Shown here: one piece after another, positions 6,535-12,893 of the stretch
Numbering within the stretch: the stretch's first letter is position 1
Layout: each line of letters opens with the position of its first letter
Source: Phycisphaerales bacterium UBA1910
GTDB taxonomy: Bacteria > Planctomycetota > Phycisphaerae > Phycisphaerales > UBA1924
Length of the DNA: 16,696 nucleotides
NCBI GenBank assembly: GCA_002337545.1
Contig: DDGE01000031.1
Span: 36,517 to 53,212 of the forward strand
Reading direction: 5' to 3'
Notes under the pieces: generated by a model
Database searches by the model: none
What the model was told of the DNA's origin: nothing
The model's input: only the letters and a program-made list of their open reading frames with translations
Made by a program: the position numbers and the translations under genes

Positions 6535-6625
6535 GGGTGCCACTACTCGCGGCGCAGACGCGCAGTAGTGTCTTCCGAAGTCCGAAGAGCACTACTGCGC
6601 CTCTTCGAGGCGAGTAGTGGCACCC
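6535..6625. repeat. Large intergenic palindrome 2
   Basis: A perfect 15-bp outer stem (6535-6549 with 6611-6625) begins GGGTGCCACTACTCG. An inner perfect 11-bp stem (6560-6570 with 6590-6600) is extended by TCTTC/GAAGA (6571-6575 with 6584-6588) across a 1-nt bulge, with an 8-nt loop. It starts 16 bp after palindrome 1, has the same 91-bp length and shares the GGGTG...CACCC ends. It ends 6 bp before the stop of the minus-strand gene, so it would form its mRNA 3' end. Confidence 0.85.
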
Positions 6626-6631
6626 TGATAA

Positions 6632-7159
6632 CTATGGTTCTCGTCGCTTCATCAACTCAGGTACTGCAAACTCGCACGCAAGGCACACGGACTGCTCAAC
6701 ATTGATGATCGCTTCGAACTCCTCGTTCGTGAGAAACCGCACGCTCCCATCCCAGAACGCGACGGAGGTGCCGTCGGGGTTGAGATCGACCCGCTCGTGG
6801 AGCAGGGGGATCTGGGCGAGTTCTTCTTGTGTGATGTCTTCAGGGATGCGTCGATCCGGCCAGGGGATGGGGACGATCCAGACGAGATCCTGAGTCTCTT
6901 CGGGTCCGAACAAGGGCTCGGGCCAGACTTGGTTCGTTTCCATGAGCGCTTCGCCGTACTGGCTGGGGTCTCGGAACACTCCGTCTTGGAAAAATGCTGG
7001 ACCATGTAGAACGCTCGACACAACCGTGCGCATGCTTGCTTGGCGATAGACAATCTCGCGTTCGCGGTCCTTCTCCGGGATCCGAACAAAGACAAGCCAC
7101 GACACAACAACCGCGACAATCACACAATCGATCGCGATTAGGATCACCCACTTCTTCAT
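6632..7159 (-). CDS. Small membrane-anchored protein with an H-X9-DG-like motif
   Basis: 175 residues, ATG at 7159. One N-terminal transmembrane helix (about 4-25) follows a short basic end; no prepilin cleavage motif (G-FTLIE) is visible. Near the C-terminus, NPDGTSVAFWDGSVRFL (127-143) matches the H-X9-DG pattern of planctomycete prepilin-like (DUF1559-type) proteins, with Asn in place of His and exactly nine residues before Asp137-Gly138. A CLAC pair (159-162) may form a disulfide. The resemblance suggests an exported protein related to pseudopilin-like surface proteins, but the match is confined to this motif. It is last in a minus-strand series after the serine hydrolase (35-bp gap) and ends beside palindrome 2. 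Confidence 0.7.
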   Translation of the reverse strand: MKKWVILIAIDCVIVAVVVSWLVFVRIPEKDREREIVYRQASMRTVVSSVLHGPAFFQDGVFRDPSQYGEALMETNQVWPEPLFGPEETQDLVWIVPIPWPDRRIPEDITQEELAQIPLLHERVDLNPDGTSVAFWDGSVRFLTNEEFEAIINVEQSVCLACEFAVPELMKRREP

Positions 7160-7194
7160 GCGGACCTATCCGATCAATGATGTGCTTCGGTTCC

Positions 7195-8580
7195 TCACTC
7201 CTCCACGCGCACGCACTTCATCTCGGCGCCGTTCTGGAAGAGCGTGACGCTCGATGCGACCCCGCCCTCGTCATCGAACGCAAACTGCAACTCCGCGGGC
7301 ACGGCGCTGTAGCGGAAGCGATCATTGCCCGATTTGTCCACGCGGTAGGCGTTCTGGTTCGTCACGCGGGCGTAGAGCAGGTTGTGGGCGCTGGTGAAGG
7401 TGATGTCGAAGCCCCACTCGGATCGGTAGACGCCGACGAGGCGTTCGAGGTACGCGTCGTCGAGGCGCTCGGGCGCTTCGAGTTGCATCGGGTCGGGGTT
7501 CATCCCGATCAGTTCCTGCAGGAGCTTGGCGCCCGCGTTGGTCGTCGCGTGCGTTGCGCCGTTGGCGAGGACGACGACGGCCGTATCGAACGCGTGGTTG
7601 ATCCCCATGTACGAGGAGTACCCGCCCGTCTGCCCGTTGTGCCAATAGGTGCTCCCGTCCATCGCGAGCATCCACCCGAACGCGACCTTGCCGTACCCGG
7701 TGTTGAACATCGTCTCGCGCGCGTTCGTTAACGACTCGTAGATCTCCAGCGAGTCCTCGTTGGTCTCGCGCAGGTTCTCCATCGCGAAGGTGATGAGTTC
7801 GGGCGCTGTCGCGGACCAGAGCCCCGCGGGCGCGATCGGGTTGGTGTCGCCCCAGCGTTTGACCGTCAGCCCGCCGTTGGTCGGCGGCGCGAGACGCGCA
7901 AGCTGATCATCGTTGAGCTCGATCGAGATGCTGGTCAGGCCCAGCGGCTTGAAGATCCGCTCCTTCACGAGCGCCTCGTACTCCCCGCCCGCGTTCCGCG
8001 CGAGGACGGTGCCGAGCGTGCCGACGCCAAAGTTCGAATACTCGAACCCCGTGCCCGGTTCACGATTCAGAGGCATCTCCGCATGGGCTGCATACATCAA
8101 CTCCTCGGTGTACCCGTGGAAGGGTTGATCCGGATCGCTCGGCGACAGGTTCACCGGAATCGTCCCCCACCCCGATGTGTGCGTCGTCAGGTGCCAGAGC
8201 TCGATCTCGGTCCCGTCCGCGCCCTTGATGACCTCGATCCCCTCGGGGACGAGTTCCTGGAGCTTTGTGTGCTTGGTGACCTCGCTGCGTCGGATCGCGT
8301 CCGCGAAGAACACGCCGGTGATGACCTTGCCGATCGAACCGATCTCGTAGACCGTGTTCGTGTCGGGCGCTTGTTCAACATCGTAGTTCAGCGTCCCGAT
8401 CGAATGGAAAGTCAGCTTGTCGTCGTGGTACAACCCCACCATCGCGCCGGGGATGAGCACCGCATCAATCAGCGGCTGAACATGCTTCTGCACGATCGCG
8501 TCGCGATCAATCGCATGATCCTGAGCAACAACAACGGACGAACAGAGGACAGCGGCGAGGGCAAAGGTGTGTGTGCGCAT
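7195..8580 (-). CDS. Secreted serine hydrolase of the beta-lactamase class C / PBP-like family
   Basis: 461 residues from ATG 8580. A signal peptide (MRTHTFALAAVLCSSVVVAQ) predicts export. The class C triad is visible: SIGK with nucleophile Ser82 and Lys85, YSN at 181-183, and HNGQTGG at 314-320 in place of KTG. The central domain ends near 355 and is followed by a C-terminal beta domain (about 375-461, from LVGVYRSEWG) like the DUF3471-type tail found on many of these enzymes. Family members include esterases, D-aminopeptidases and DD-peptidases; antibiotic resistance should not be assumed. A GTG at 8598 would add six residues ahead of the signal peptide, but ATG 8580 has a TATCAT box 5 nt upstream. 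The TlpA-like gene ends 38 bp upstream on the same strand. Confidence 0.88.
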   Translation of the reverse strand: MRTHTFALAAVLCSSVVVAQDHAIDRDAIVQKHVQPLIDAVLIPGAMVGLYHDDKLTFHSIGTLNYDVEQAPDTNTVYEIGSIGKVITGVFFADAIRRSEVTKHTKLQELVPEGIEVIKGADGTEIELWHLTTHTSGWGTIPVNLSPSDPDQPFHGYTEELMYAAHAEMPLNREPGTGFEYSNFGVGTLGTVLARNAGGEYEALVKERIFKPLGLTSISIELNDDQLARLAPPTNGGLTVKRWGDTNPIAPAGLWSATAPELITFAMENLRETNEDSLEIYESLTNARETMFNTGYGKVAFGWMLAMDGSTYWHNGQTGGYSSYMGINHAFDTAVVVLANGATHATTNAGAKLLQELIGMNPDPMQLEAPERLDDAYLERLVGVYRSEWGFDITFTSAHNLLYARVTNQNAYRVDKSGNDRFRYSAVPAELQFAFDDEGGVASSVTLFQNGAEMKCVRVEE

Positions 8581-8591
8581 GCACGATGATA
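8581..8591 (-). promoter_or_regulatory. Probable -10 box of a leaderless promoter (serine hydrolase)
   Basis: On the minus strand TATCAT (plus positions 8586-8591) is followed by 5 nt and ATG 8580. No -35 box or Shine-Dalgarno is evident. It lies in the 38-bp gap after the TlpA-like gene. Confidence 0.5.
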
Positions 8592-8618
8592 CCGCCACAT
8601 GCCCCTCGCGATGCAGGT

Positions 8619-10010
8619 TTACTCGTTGATCATCTGCTCGATCAGCGCCTCGAACCGCTCGCGCTGCGTTGTATACGCGTCGCCCGTTGCGGGCCCGGAG
8701 AACCCGGAGTACACCGCCTGCACCTCGTTGCGCTCGTTGAGGAAGATCAGCGTGGGGTACGAGCGGACGCGATCAAGGAACCCGAGAGTCTCGGTGGCCT
8801 TGGCCTTGTCGCTCAGCCCCGCGATCAGGATCTCCCAGTCCGACCCGATGTGCGCGTGGTGGCGTTGGACCTGCTGCGATGAACGCTCAAAGTCCTCCGT
8901 CACCTCGAACGCGAGCGCGACGATGCCCAGGTCGTCGCCGTACTTCTCTTTGAGCGAAACCAGCTCACGCCCCGCGTCGGAGCAGTTGGGGCACCATGTG
9001 CCGAAGATCTCGATGACGCGGGCCTTGGCGTTGGTGGCGTCGAGCGCATCGAGCACGCGGGTGGGATTCCCCTCGACATCCTTGAACACCGCGTCCGCGA
9101 GCGCCTGCTCGTCGGTGATCGTCGTCTGCTCGAACGCGTCGGGGAGGGTGGCGTCATCGTCTCGGACAGCCGTCCATGTTTCGTGGTGCCAGTTGCCGGA
9201 CCAGAAGTCGCCAGCGATGGTGCCGTCGTCCTGCATCTCCGCGTGGAAGAGGAAGGCGTGCGCGCCGTCGAAGGTGGAGAGACGCATGAGGTCGCCATCA
9301 ATACGACCGGCGAGATATCGATAATCGCCGGTCGTCGTCATAAAAGTACCCGTCGCGAGCTGCTCATCGTTAACCTCAAAGATCGCGACCGCGGGCTCGT
9401 CCGATGAGTCGAACTTCACCTTCCATCGCCCCGTGTAGTTCACCGGCTCATCCATGTCGAACCCCACATCATCAGGGAACGGCACGAATCGCTCATATGT
9501 ATCCCACGACGAATACCAACCCAGATCTGTGACAAGAACAGGAAGCTCGTAGACCTTTTCTCCCCGCTGCTTCCGCCAGACCCCTTCGTTCTGCTCGGGT
9601 GCATGGTTGAGAAAGTCCATACCGATCCACCGCGTCCATTCCAAGATCGAGTCATACTGTTCGAATGGAACAGAACTCGTCACTCTGCTTCTGGTTGTGA
9701 ATCGTGCAAGTCGATCTCGCCGGTTGAGCAACCTTGGACCAAAGTATTCGACTTGTGAAGCGTCTTCCGGGAACCGGATTCGAATCTGCTCCTCGCCATT
9801 GCGAATCACCCAGTACGATTTGTACTCGCTGGGTGTACCCTTTACGCCGAAGATGCTGCCTTCGTTTTCGCTGTACAGAATGAATGGCAACGCGCCGCCG
9901 GGCGTCATGATCTCCACGCGATACACCGCGTGTCCAATATCATCGGCCACCACTTTCGAGCCGAACCCAACAAGGAGACACAACGCAGCAATCAGCGAAT
10001 GATTCTTCAT
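8619..10010 (-). CDS. TlpA-like periplasmic thioredoxin protein with a large N-terminal region
   Basis: 463 residues, ATG 10010. An N-terminal signal peptide (hydrophobic 5-19, then ADD) predicts export. The C-terminal third (about 315-463) is a TlpA/ResA-type thioredoxin domain: VIEIFGTWCPNCSDAG with redox Cys340 and Cys343, LGIVALAFEV, and SYPTLIFLN with the cis-proline at 419. These domains reduce or isomerise disulfides of exported proteins. The N-terminal 300 residues look beta-rich: one part (30-180) I do not recognise, and a second (about 190-282, starting NYTGRWKVKF) of the kind often found before TlpA domains, with GTFMTTTGDYRYLAG and IAGDFWSG. The two regions may bind substrate. Neighbours on the same strand are an O-methyltransferase upstream (45 bp) and the serine hydrolase downstream (38 bp), each with its own -10 box. 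Confidence 0.87.
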   Translation of the reverse strand: MKNHSLIAALCLLVGFGSKVVADDIGHAVYRVEIMTPGGALPFILYSENEGSIFGVKGTPSEYKSYWVIRNGEEQIRIRFPEDASQVEYFGPRLLNRRDRLARFTTRSRVTSSVPFEQYDSILEWTRWIGMDFLNHAPEQNEGVWRKQRGEKVYELPVLVTDLGWYSSWDTYERFVPFPDDVGFDMDEPVNYTGRWKVKFDSSDEPAVAIFEVNDEQLATGTFMTTTGDYRYLAGRIDGDLMRLSTFDGAHAFLFHAEMQDDGTIAGDFWSGNWHHETWTAVRDDDATLPDAFEQTTITDEQALADAVFKDVEGNPTRVLDALDATNAKARVIEIFGTWCPNCSDAGRELVSLKEKYGDDLGIVALAFEVTEDFERSSQQVQRHHAHIGSDWEILIAGLSDKAKATETLGFLDRVRSYPTLIFLNERNEVQAVYSGFSGPATGDAYTTQRERFEALIEQMINE

Positions 10011-10047
10011 ACCTACAGTATAAGTTGAATCAGGTATCGCAGTGCAA
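10011..10047 (-). promoter_or_regulatory. Promoter of the TlpA-like gene, probably leaderless
   Basis: On the minus strand TTGCAC (10042-10047), a 19-nt spacer and TATACT (10017-10022) precede ATG 10010 by 6 nt (GTAGGT). The long spacer weakens the -35 assignment. It fills the gap to the O-methyltransferase stop. Confidence 0.55.
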
Positions 10048-10055
10048 CGCCTTTG

Positions 10056-10721
10056 TCACACTTTCATCCCCACCGCCACCCCCTCGCGGATCGGCACGCA
10101 GAACGCATCAAAGTCCTCATCCCGCGTGATCAGATCGTTGAGGGCCGCCGCCCCGTCGCGATCGAGGTTGTGCCCGTCGGGGTCGTCGATCCACCAATCG
10201 CCGCCGCCCAGCGCGTTGTCGGCGATCAACAACCCGCCCTTGCGCAGCAGGCGCTTGCTCGCGGGGAAGTAGTCCGGGTATTCGCTCTTGATCGCATCGA
10301 GAAACACCGCATCGACCGCCCCATCGCCCAGATCGCTCAGCAGGTGCGGCAGCGCATCGAGCCCCGTCTCCTCGATCACCGTTACCTTGTGCGCGATGCC
10401 CGCCCGCTCGAAGCCCTCGCGGGCGATCCGCGCATGGAGCTCGTTGGGTTCGATCGCGTACACCATCCCATCCTCCGGCAGCGCCCGGGCCATCCAAGTC
10501 GTCGAATACCCGGCCAGCGTCCCCACCTCCACCACCGTCTTCGCGTCGATCATCTTGAGCAGCACCCGCAGCATCCGCCCCACGCTGGGCGAAACCGCGA
10601 TATCGGGCACGCCGTTCTCGATCGCCCCGGGCATCAGATCGTGCAGATGCTGATCCTCCTGCCCAAACACGGCATCGAGGTACTCGCAGGTGTTATTCCA
10701 ACGCTTTGGTGTCATATCCAT
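10056..10721 (-). CDS. Class I SAM-dependent O-methyltransferase (caffeoyl-CoA type)
   Basis: 221 residues from ATG 10721, the usual size. Motif I is VVEVGTLAGYSTTWMA (63-78), followed by the acidic YAIEPN (88-93) that binds the SAM ribose. The metal and catalytic site of this family is seen as FLDAIK (Asp142, Lys145) and ADNAL (Asp168, Asn169). The N-terminus (TPKRWNNTCEYLDAVFG) fits bacterial members. These cytoplasmic enzymes transfer a methyl group to a catechol-like hydroxyl using a divalent metal; the acceptor here is unknown. The frame is open to an ATG at 10760, but ATG 10721 has a TATTGT box 6 nt upstream and fits the family length. It diverges from the secreted-protein gene at 11004. 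Confidence 0.88.
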   Translation of the reverse strand: MDMTPKRWNNTCEYLDAVFGQEDQHLHDLMPGAIENGVPDIAVSPSVGRMLRVLLKMIDAKTVVEVGTLAGYSTTWMARALPEDGMVYAIEPNELHARIAREGFERAGIAHKVTVIEETGLDALPHLLSDLGDGAVDAVFLDAIKSEYPDYFPASKRLLRKGGLLIADNALGGGDWWIDDPDGHNLDRDGAAALNDLITRDEDFDAFCVPIREGVAVGMKV

Positions 10722-10733
10722 ACAAGGACAATA
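10722..10733 (-). promoter_or_regulatory. Probable -10 box of a leaderless promoter (O-methyltransferase)
   Basis: On the minus strand TATTGT (10728-10733) is followed by CCTTGT and ATG 10721. No -35 box is evident. The box decides the start against the longer ATG at 10760. Confidence 0.5.
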
Positions 10734-10968
10734 GGACCCGGATGCTCTACCATCCCCCATGCCATGTACGACGCTGTGCTTTCCACGACCGATGAGATCC
10801 TCTACGGGCGGATTGAGATTAGCTGCTTCTCAAAGCCCAACTGCCGCACCGGTTCATCTTGAGCCATGCTCCGATCGAACTCACAAAACACACATGCCAC
10901 AAATCCATAATTAACAAATACATATAACCGAATCACACAAAATGCCTACAAATTGCGCCACGAATAGC
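10734..10968 (+). other. Divergent intergenic region with a promoter-like duplicate of the ribBX upstream sequence
   Basis: No convincing gene. At 10748-10753 TACCAT is followed by five C and an ATG at 10759, closely resembling the TACCAT-CTCCC-ATG at ribBX (12883-12896), with further identity around both. The frame from 10759 runs about 50 codons without protein-like character; an ATG at 10764 in another frame gives 32 codons (MYDAVLSTTDEILYGRIEIS at the start), which looks more natural and could be the 5' end of a lost gene. From about 10870 the sequence becomes AT-rich up to the next promoter. Confidence 0.35.
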
Positions 10969-11003
10969 TTGCTGAGACTCCATCAAACAGTACAGTACAG
11001 AGT
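10969..11003 (+). promoter_or_regulatory. Promoter of the secreted Cys/Thr-rich protein gene
   Basis: TTGCTG (10969-10974), a 16-nt spacer and TACAGT (10991-10996), then 7 nt to ATG 11004. The -35 box resembles TTGCCG of the thioredoxin promoter. A TACAG repeat is present (10991-11000). No Shine-Dalgarno is seen. Confidence 0.5.
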
Positions 11004-11978
11004 ATGAAAAATACACTTAATCTAATCATGTTCACAATTTTAGTATGTGTTACATCCGTTTCATACGCCCAAGACGAAACTGGCACCAACGAGTGGTTCT
11101 CGGTCGAGCAAGGCGATTGGACTTTTTATCCAGGATTCAGGGCTGACCGCACAATTTCAGGGATAGTCGCGATCGCGACTCCTGACAGCGTGAATGACAA
11201 TAATTATTCCATGGTCTATTTCGAGCACCAAGGTGACGACACCTGGTCGTCGTGGGGGTGGAAACAAGCGCCTGTCGTCGATGCGGTTCTTTTTGCACGC
11301 GAACGCGATGCAGACGCATTTGAGACCGACTCTCCTTGGAAGGACGACCCCAGACTCACTCAAACAGATTATCTTTCTGCGTTGCCAACTGAACTGGTCA
11401 AGGGCTTCGAAATAGGTGACCCTATCCGAGTAGCTCTCGATTCCTTGAATGCAGATGCTCTAACCGTTGAAACCCTGGCCGATGCAAACTATCAAGTGGC
11501 ACCATCGCTCTCTGCTTCACAGTATGGAGATTCTATGCTGACGAGCTCAGCAGATGACGACTGCTTAAGAGCTACTTTGGGGAGTGATGACGACCCAACG
11601 CTGGACCAGTTTCTATCGTACGTGCTCTATGTATCACACGAATGGAGCCGCACAACCGGCCGGGGCACACTCCCGAGCTACGACCCAAATGGTGCCGCTT
11701 GGGATGTTGGAAAAGCTATTCTCGCCTGTTGGCCATGCCGAGGGTGCACATCGACAACGACCTCAACATGGACAGTTACTGTCACGAGACCAGTCATCTT
11801 GTTTGTCACCTGGTGCCAGTATTCCTACACTATAACTTACACAACCGTCCGCACTGGACAGACACTTTTCTGCAACCCTTGCACAAACACCACACGGACT
11901 TGTACCGAAACGGTTGTACTGCCTGTGCTCTCTAATGGAAGTTGCTTACCCGCGATAGGACCGTTGTTTGGATGCTGA
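11004..11978 (+). CDS. Secreted protein with a Cys/Thr-rich C-terminal module, unknown function
   Basis: 324 residues. A clear signal peptide (hydrophobic 5-18, cleavage near SYAQ/DE at 23) predicts export. Residues 24-200 are acidic and beta-like, with many aromatic residues (QGDWTFYPGF, MVYFEHQGDDTWSSWGW) and no enzymatic motif. The C-terminal 85 residues are very different: a CWPCRGC cluster (242-248), Thr/Val-rich alternating strands, single cysteines at 271, 300, 314 and 324, and CNPC at 290-293, nine Cys in all, ending in Cys. This suggests a disulfide-stabilised or metal-binding beta module outside the cell. Base composition is AT-richer than the flanking housekeeping genes. The stop overlaps the next gene by 11 bases, implying coupled expression. 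I do not recognise the family. Confidence 0.75.
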   Translation: MKNTLNLIMFTILVCVTSVSYAQDETGTNEWFSVEQGDWTFYPGFRADRTISGIVAIATPDSVNDNNYSMVYFEHQGDDTWSSWGWKQAPVVDAVLFARERDADAFETDSPWKDDPRLTQTDYLSALPTELVKGFEIGDPIRVALDSLNADALTVETLADANYQVAPSLSASQYGDSMLTSSADDDCLRATLGSDDDPTLDQFLSYVLYVSHEWSRTTGRGTLPSYDPNGAAWDVGKAILACWPCRGCTSTTTSTWTVTVTRPVILFVTWCQYSYTITYTTVRTGQTLFCNPCTNTTRTCTETVVLPVLSNGSCLPAIGPLFGC

Positions 11979-12864
11979 CTCTCGAGTAAGTGTTCGTGCT
12001 TCAACCCCACTTCGTGTTGGGCTGACTATCTCAGCTCTGGGTCTGCTGCTTGGCTCAACGCCAATCGCACATGCCCTTGCGATTATCTGGGATCGAGCCG
12101 GGTATCTGTTAAACCAGATACCCGGGCTCGGCCCATTGACCGACCCGGGATCAAGACTCCGAGTACACATGACCGGAGAGATTGCCCATACGATCTCTCC
12201 GATACATTTGATCCTGAGCGGCTGCGCAACCACCCTCCTCGTGATCTTGATCAACGCCCGGTTCATTCATCGCACAAAGACTCATTTCCATGACAAACTC
12301 CAACGAATCTTCGTTCACGAACCGATTGCTTTATCGCTTCTGATACTTTGCATGCTTTCAGTGATCGCTCGTGCCTCACTCGAATCCGCTGGAGCTCATG
12401 CGTGGAATGCCCAATCGGGTGAGTCGTATACCAACCCCCTCCCGTTCAGCGTCGGCCCCGCAGCAATGCTGTTGCACCTCTTCGGGCTCCTTCTTGTTGC
12501 GAGAATCATCGCGCAGCTCGTGCTTTCCGCTCTCATCACCCGCCCGCTTATCGCGAATAACACGCTTGTGCCTAGCTGCCCAAAGTGTGGTTACCCAACA
12601 TCCGATCACCTTACGGATGTTTGCCCGGAATGTGGGAAAGCGGGTCTTCATGGCGCATGGTCCATCCTCTATGTTTTCAGACCCAATCCTCGCAACAGGA
12701 TTCGAGTGCTCGTGTTTCGTTCATCGATCGCCGTTGCCCTGTATTCAGCTCCGGCATGGTGGTTCATCTTCCTATCCGCGTTTCAGACGCCGCTTCGCCT
12801 CTTTGTGATGCCATTCGAATGGCTCGCATTCATCCCCTGGTGGATCTTTCACTGGATCCTCTGA
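11968..12864 (+). CDS. Polytopic membrane protein with a zinc ribbon
   Basis: 298 residues from TTG 11968, which overlaps the previous gene by 11 bases; no better start is seen, and the first transmembrane helix (about 18-40) supports translation from here. About six hydrophobic segments: 18-40, 79-97, 119-135, 161-192 (perhaps two), 253-272 and 278-297. Between them, SCPKCGYPTSDHLTDVCPEC (203-222) is a four-cysteine zinc ribbon (Cys204, 207, 219, 222), a pattern I associate with many uncharacterised planctomycete membrane proteins. No catalytic residues are recognised. Overlap with the secreted Cys-rich protein gene suggests a joint function, for example handling or sensing that protein, but this is inference. 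A strong hairpin lies within the coding region (12094-12130) and another covers the stop codon. Confidence 0.7.
   Translation: MDADSRVSVRASTPLRVGLTISALGLLLGSTPIAHALAIIWDRAGYLLNQIPGLGPLTDPGSRLRVHMTGEIAHTISPIHLILSGCATTLLVILINARFIHRTKTHFHDKLQRIFVHEPIALSLLILCMLSVIARASLESAGAHAWNAQSGESYTNPLPFSVGPAAMLLHLFGLLLVARIIAQLVLSALITRPLIANNTLVPSCPKCGYPTSDHLTDVCPECGKAGLHGAWSILYVFRPNPRNRIRVLVFRSSIAVALYSAPAWWFIFLSAFQTPLRLFVMPFEWLAFIPWWIFHWIL
12094..12130 (+). repeat. Inverted repeat inside the zinc-ribbon membrane protein gene
   Basis: CGAGCCGGGTATCTG (12094-12108) pairs with CAGATACCCGGGCTCG (12115-12130) with one bulged G and a 6-nt loop, 15 base pairs in all. It lies in codons for about residues 43-55. It could form a stable mRNA stem, slow translation, or bind a dimeric protein. 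Confidence 0.7.
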
Positions 12865-12870
12865 TCCAGT
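12851..12870 (+). terminator. Hairpin over the stop codon of the zinc-ribbon protein gene
   Basis: ACTGGATC (12851-12858) pairs perfectly with GATCCAGT (12863-12870) around a 4-nt loop; the TGA stop is at 12862-12864. No T-run follows, so it is not a classical terminator. It sits 12 nt upstream of the ribBX -10 box. Confidence 0.4.
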
Positions 12871-12882
12871 GTCCCTTGCTCC

Positions 12883-12893
12883 TACCATCTCCC
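12883..12893 (+). promoter_or_regulatory. Probable -10 box of a leaderless promoter (ribBX)
   Basis: TACCAT (12883-12888), then CTCCC and ATG 12894. CTGATC 16 nt upstream is a weak -35 match, the same as at uvrC. No FMN riboswitch is visible in the short upstream gap, and a leaderless transcript would leave no room for one. Confidence 0.5.

Noticed and set aside
6428..6625. CRISPR array or tRNA cluster
   Set aside because: Only two palindromes of different internal sequence, no equal spacers, and no cloverleaf or CCA-like end.
10053..10862. 269-codon plus-strand open frame opposite the O-methyltransferase
   Set aside because: Arg/His/Pro-rich translation with no motif; antisense to a well-supported enzyme gene.
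12585..12893. Upstream extension of the RibBX frame by 103 codons
   Set aside because: It overlaps the zinc-ribbon membrane gene in another frame; ATG 12894 fits the RibB N-terminus and the -10 box.
12865..12893. FMN riboswitch before the riboflavin gene
   Set aside because: The gap is only 29 bp and shows none of the conserved RFN-element segments.
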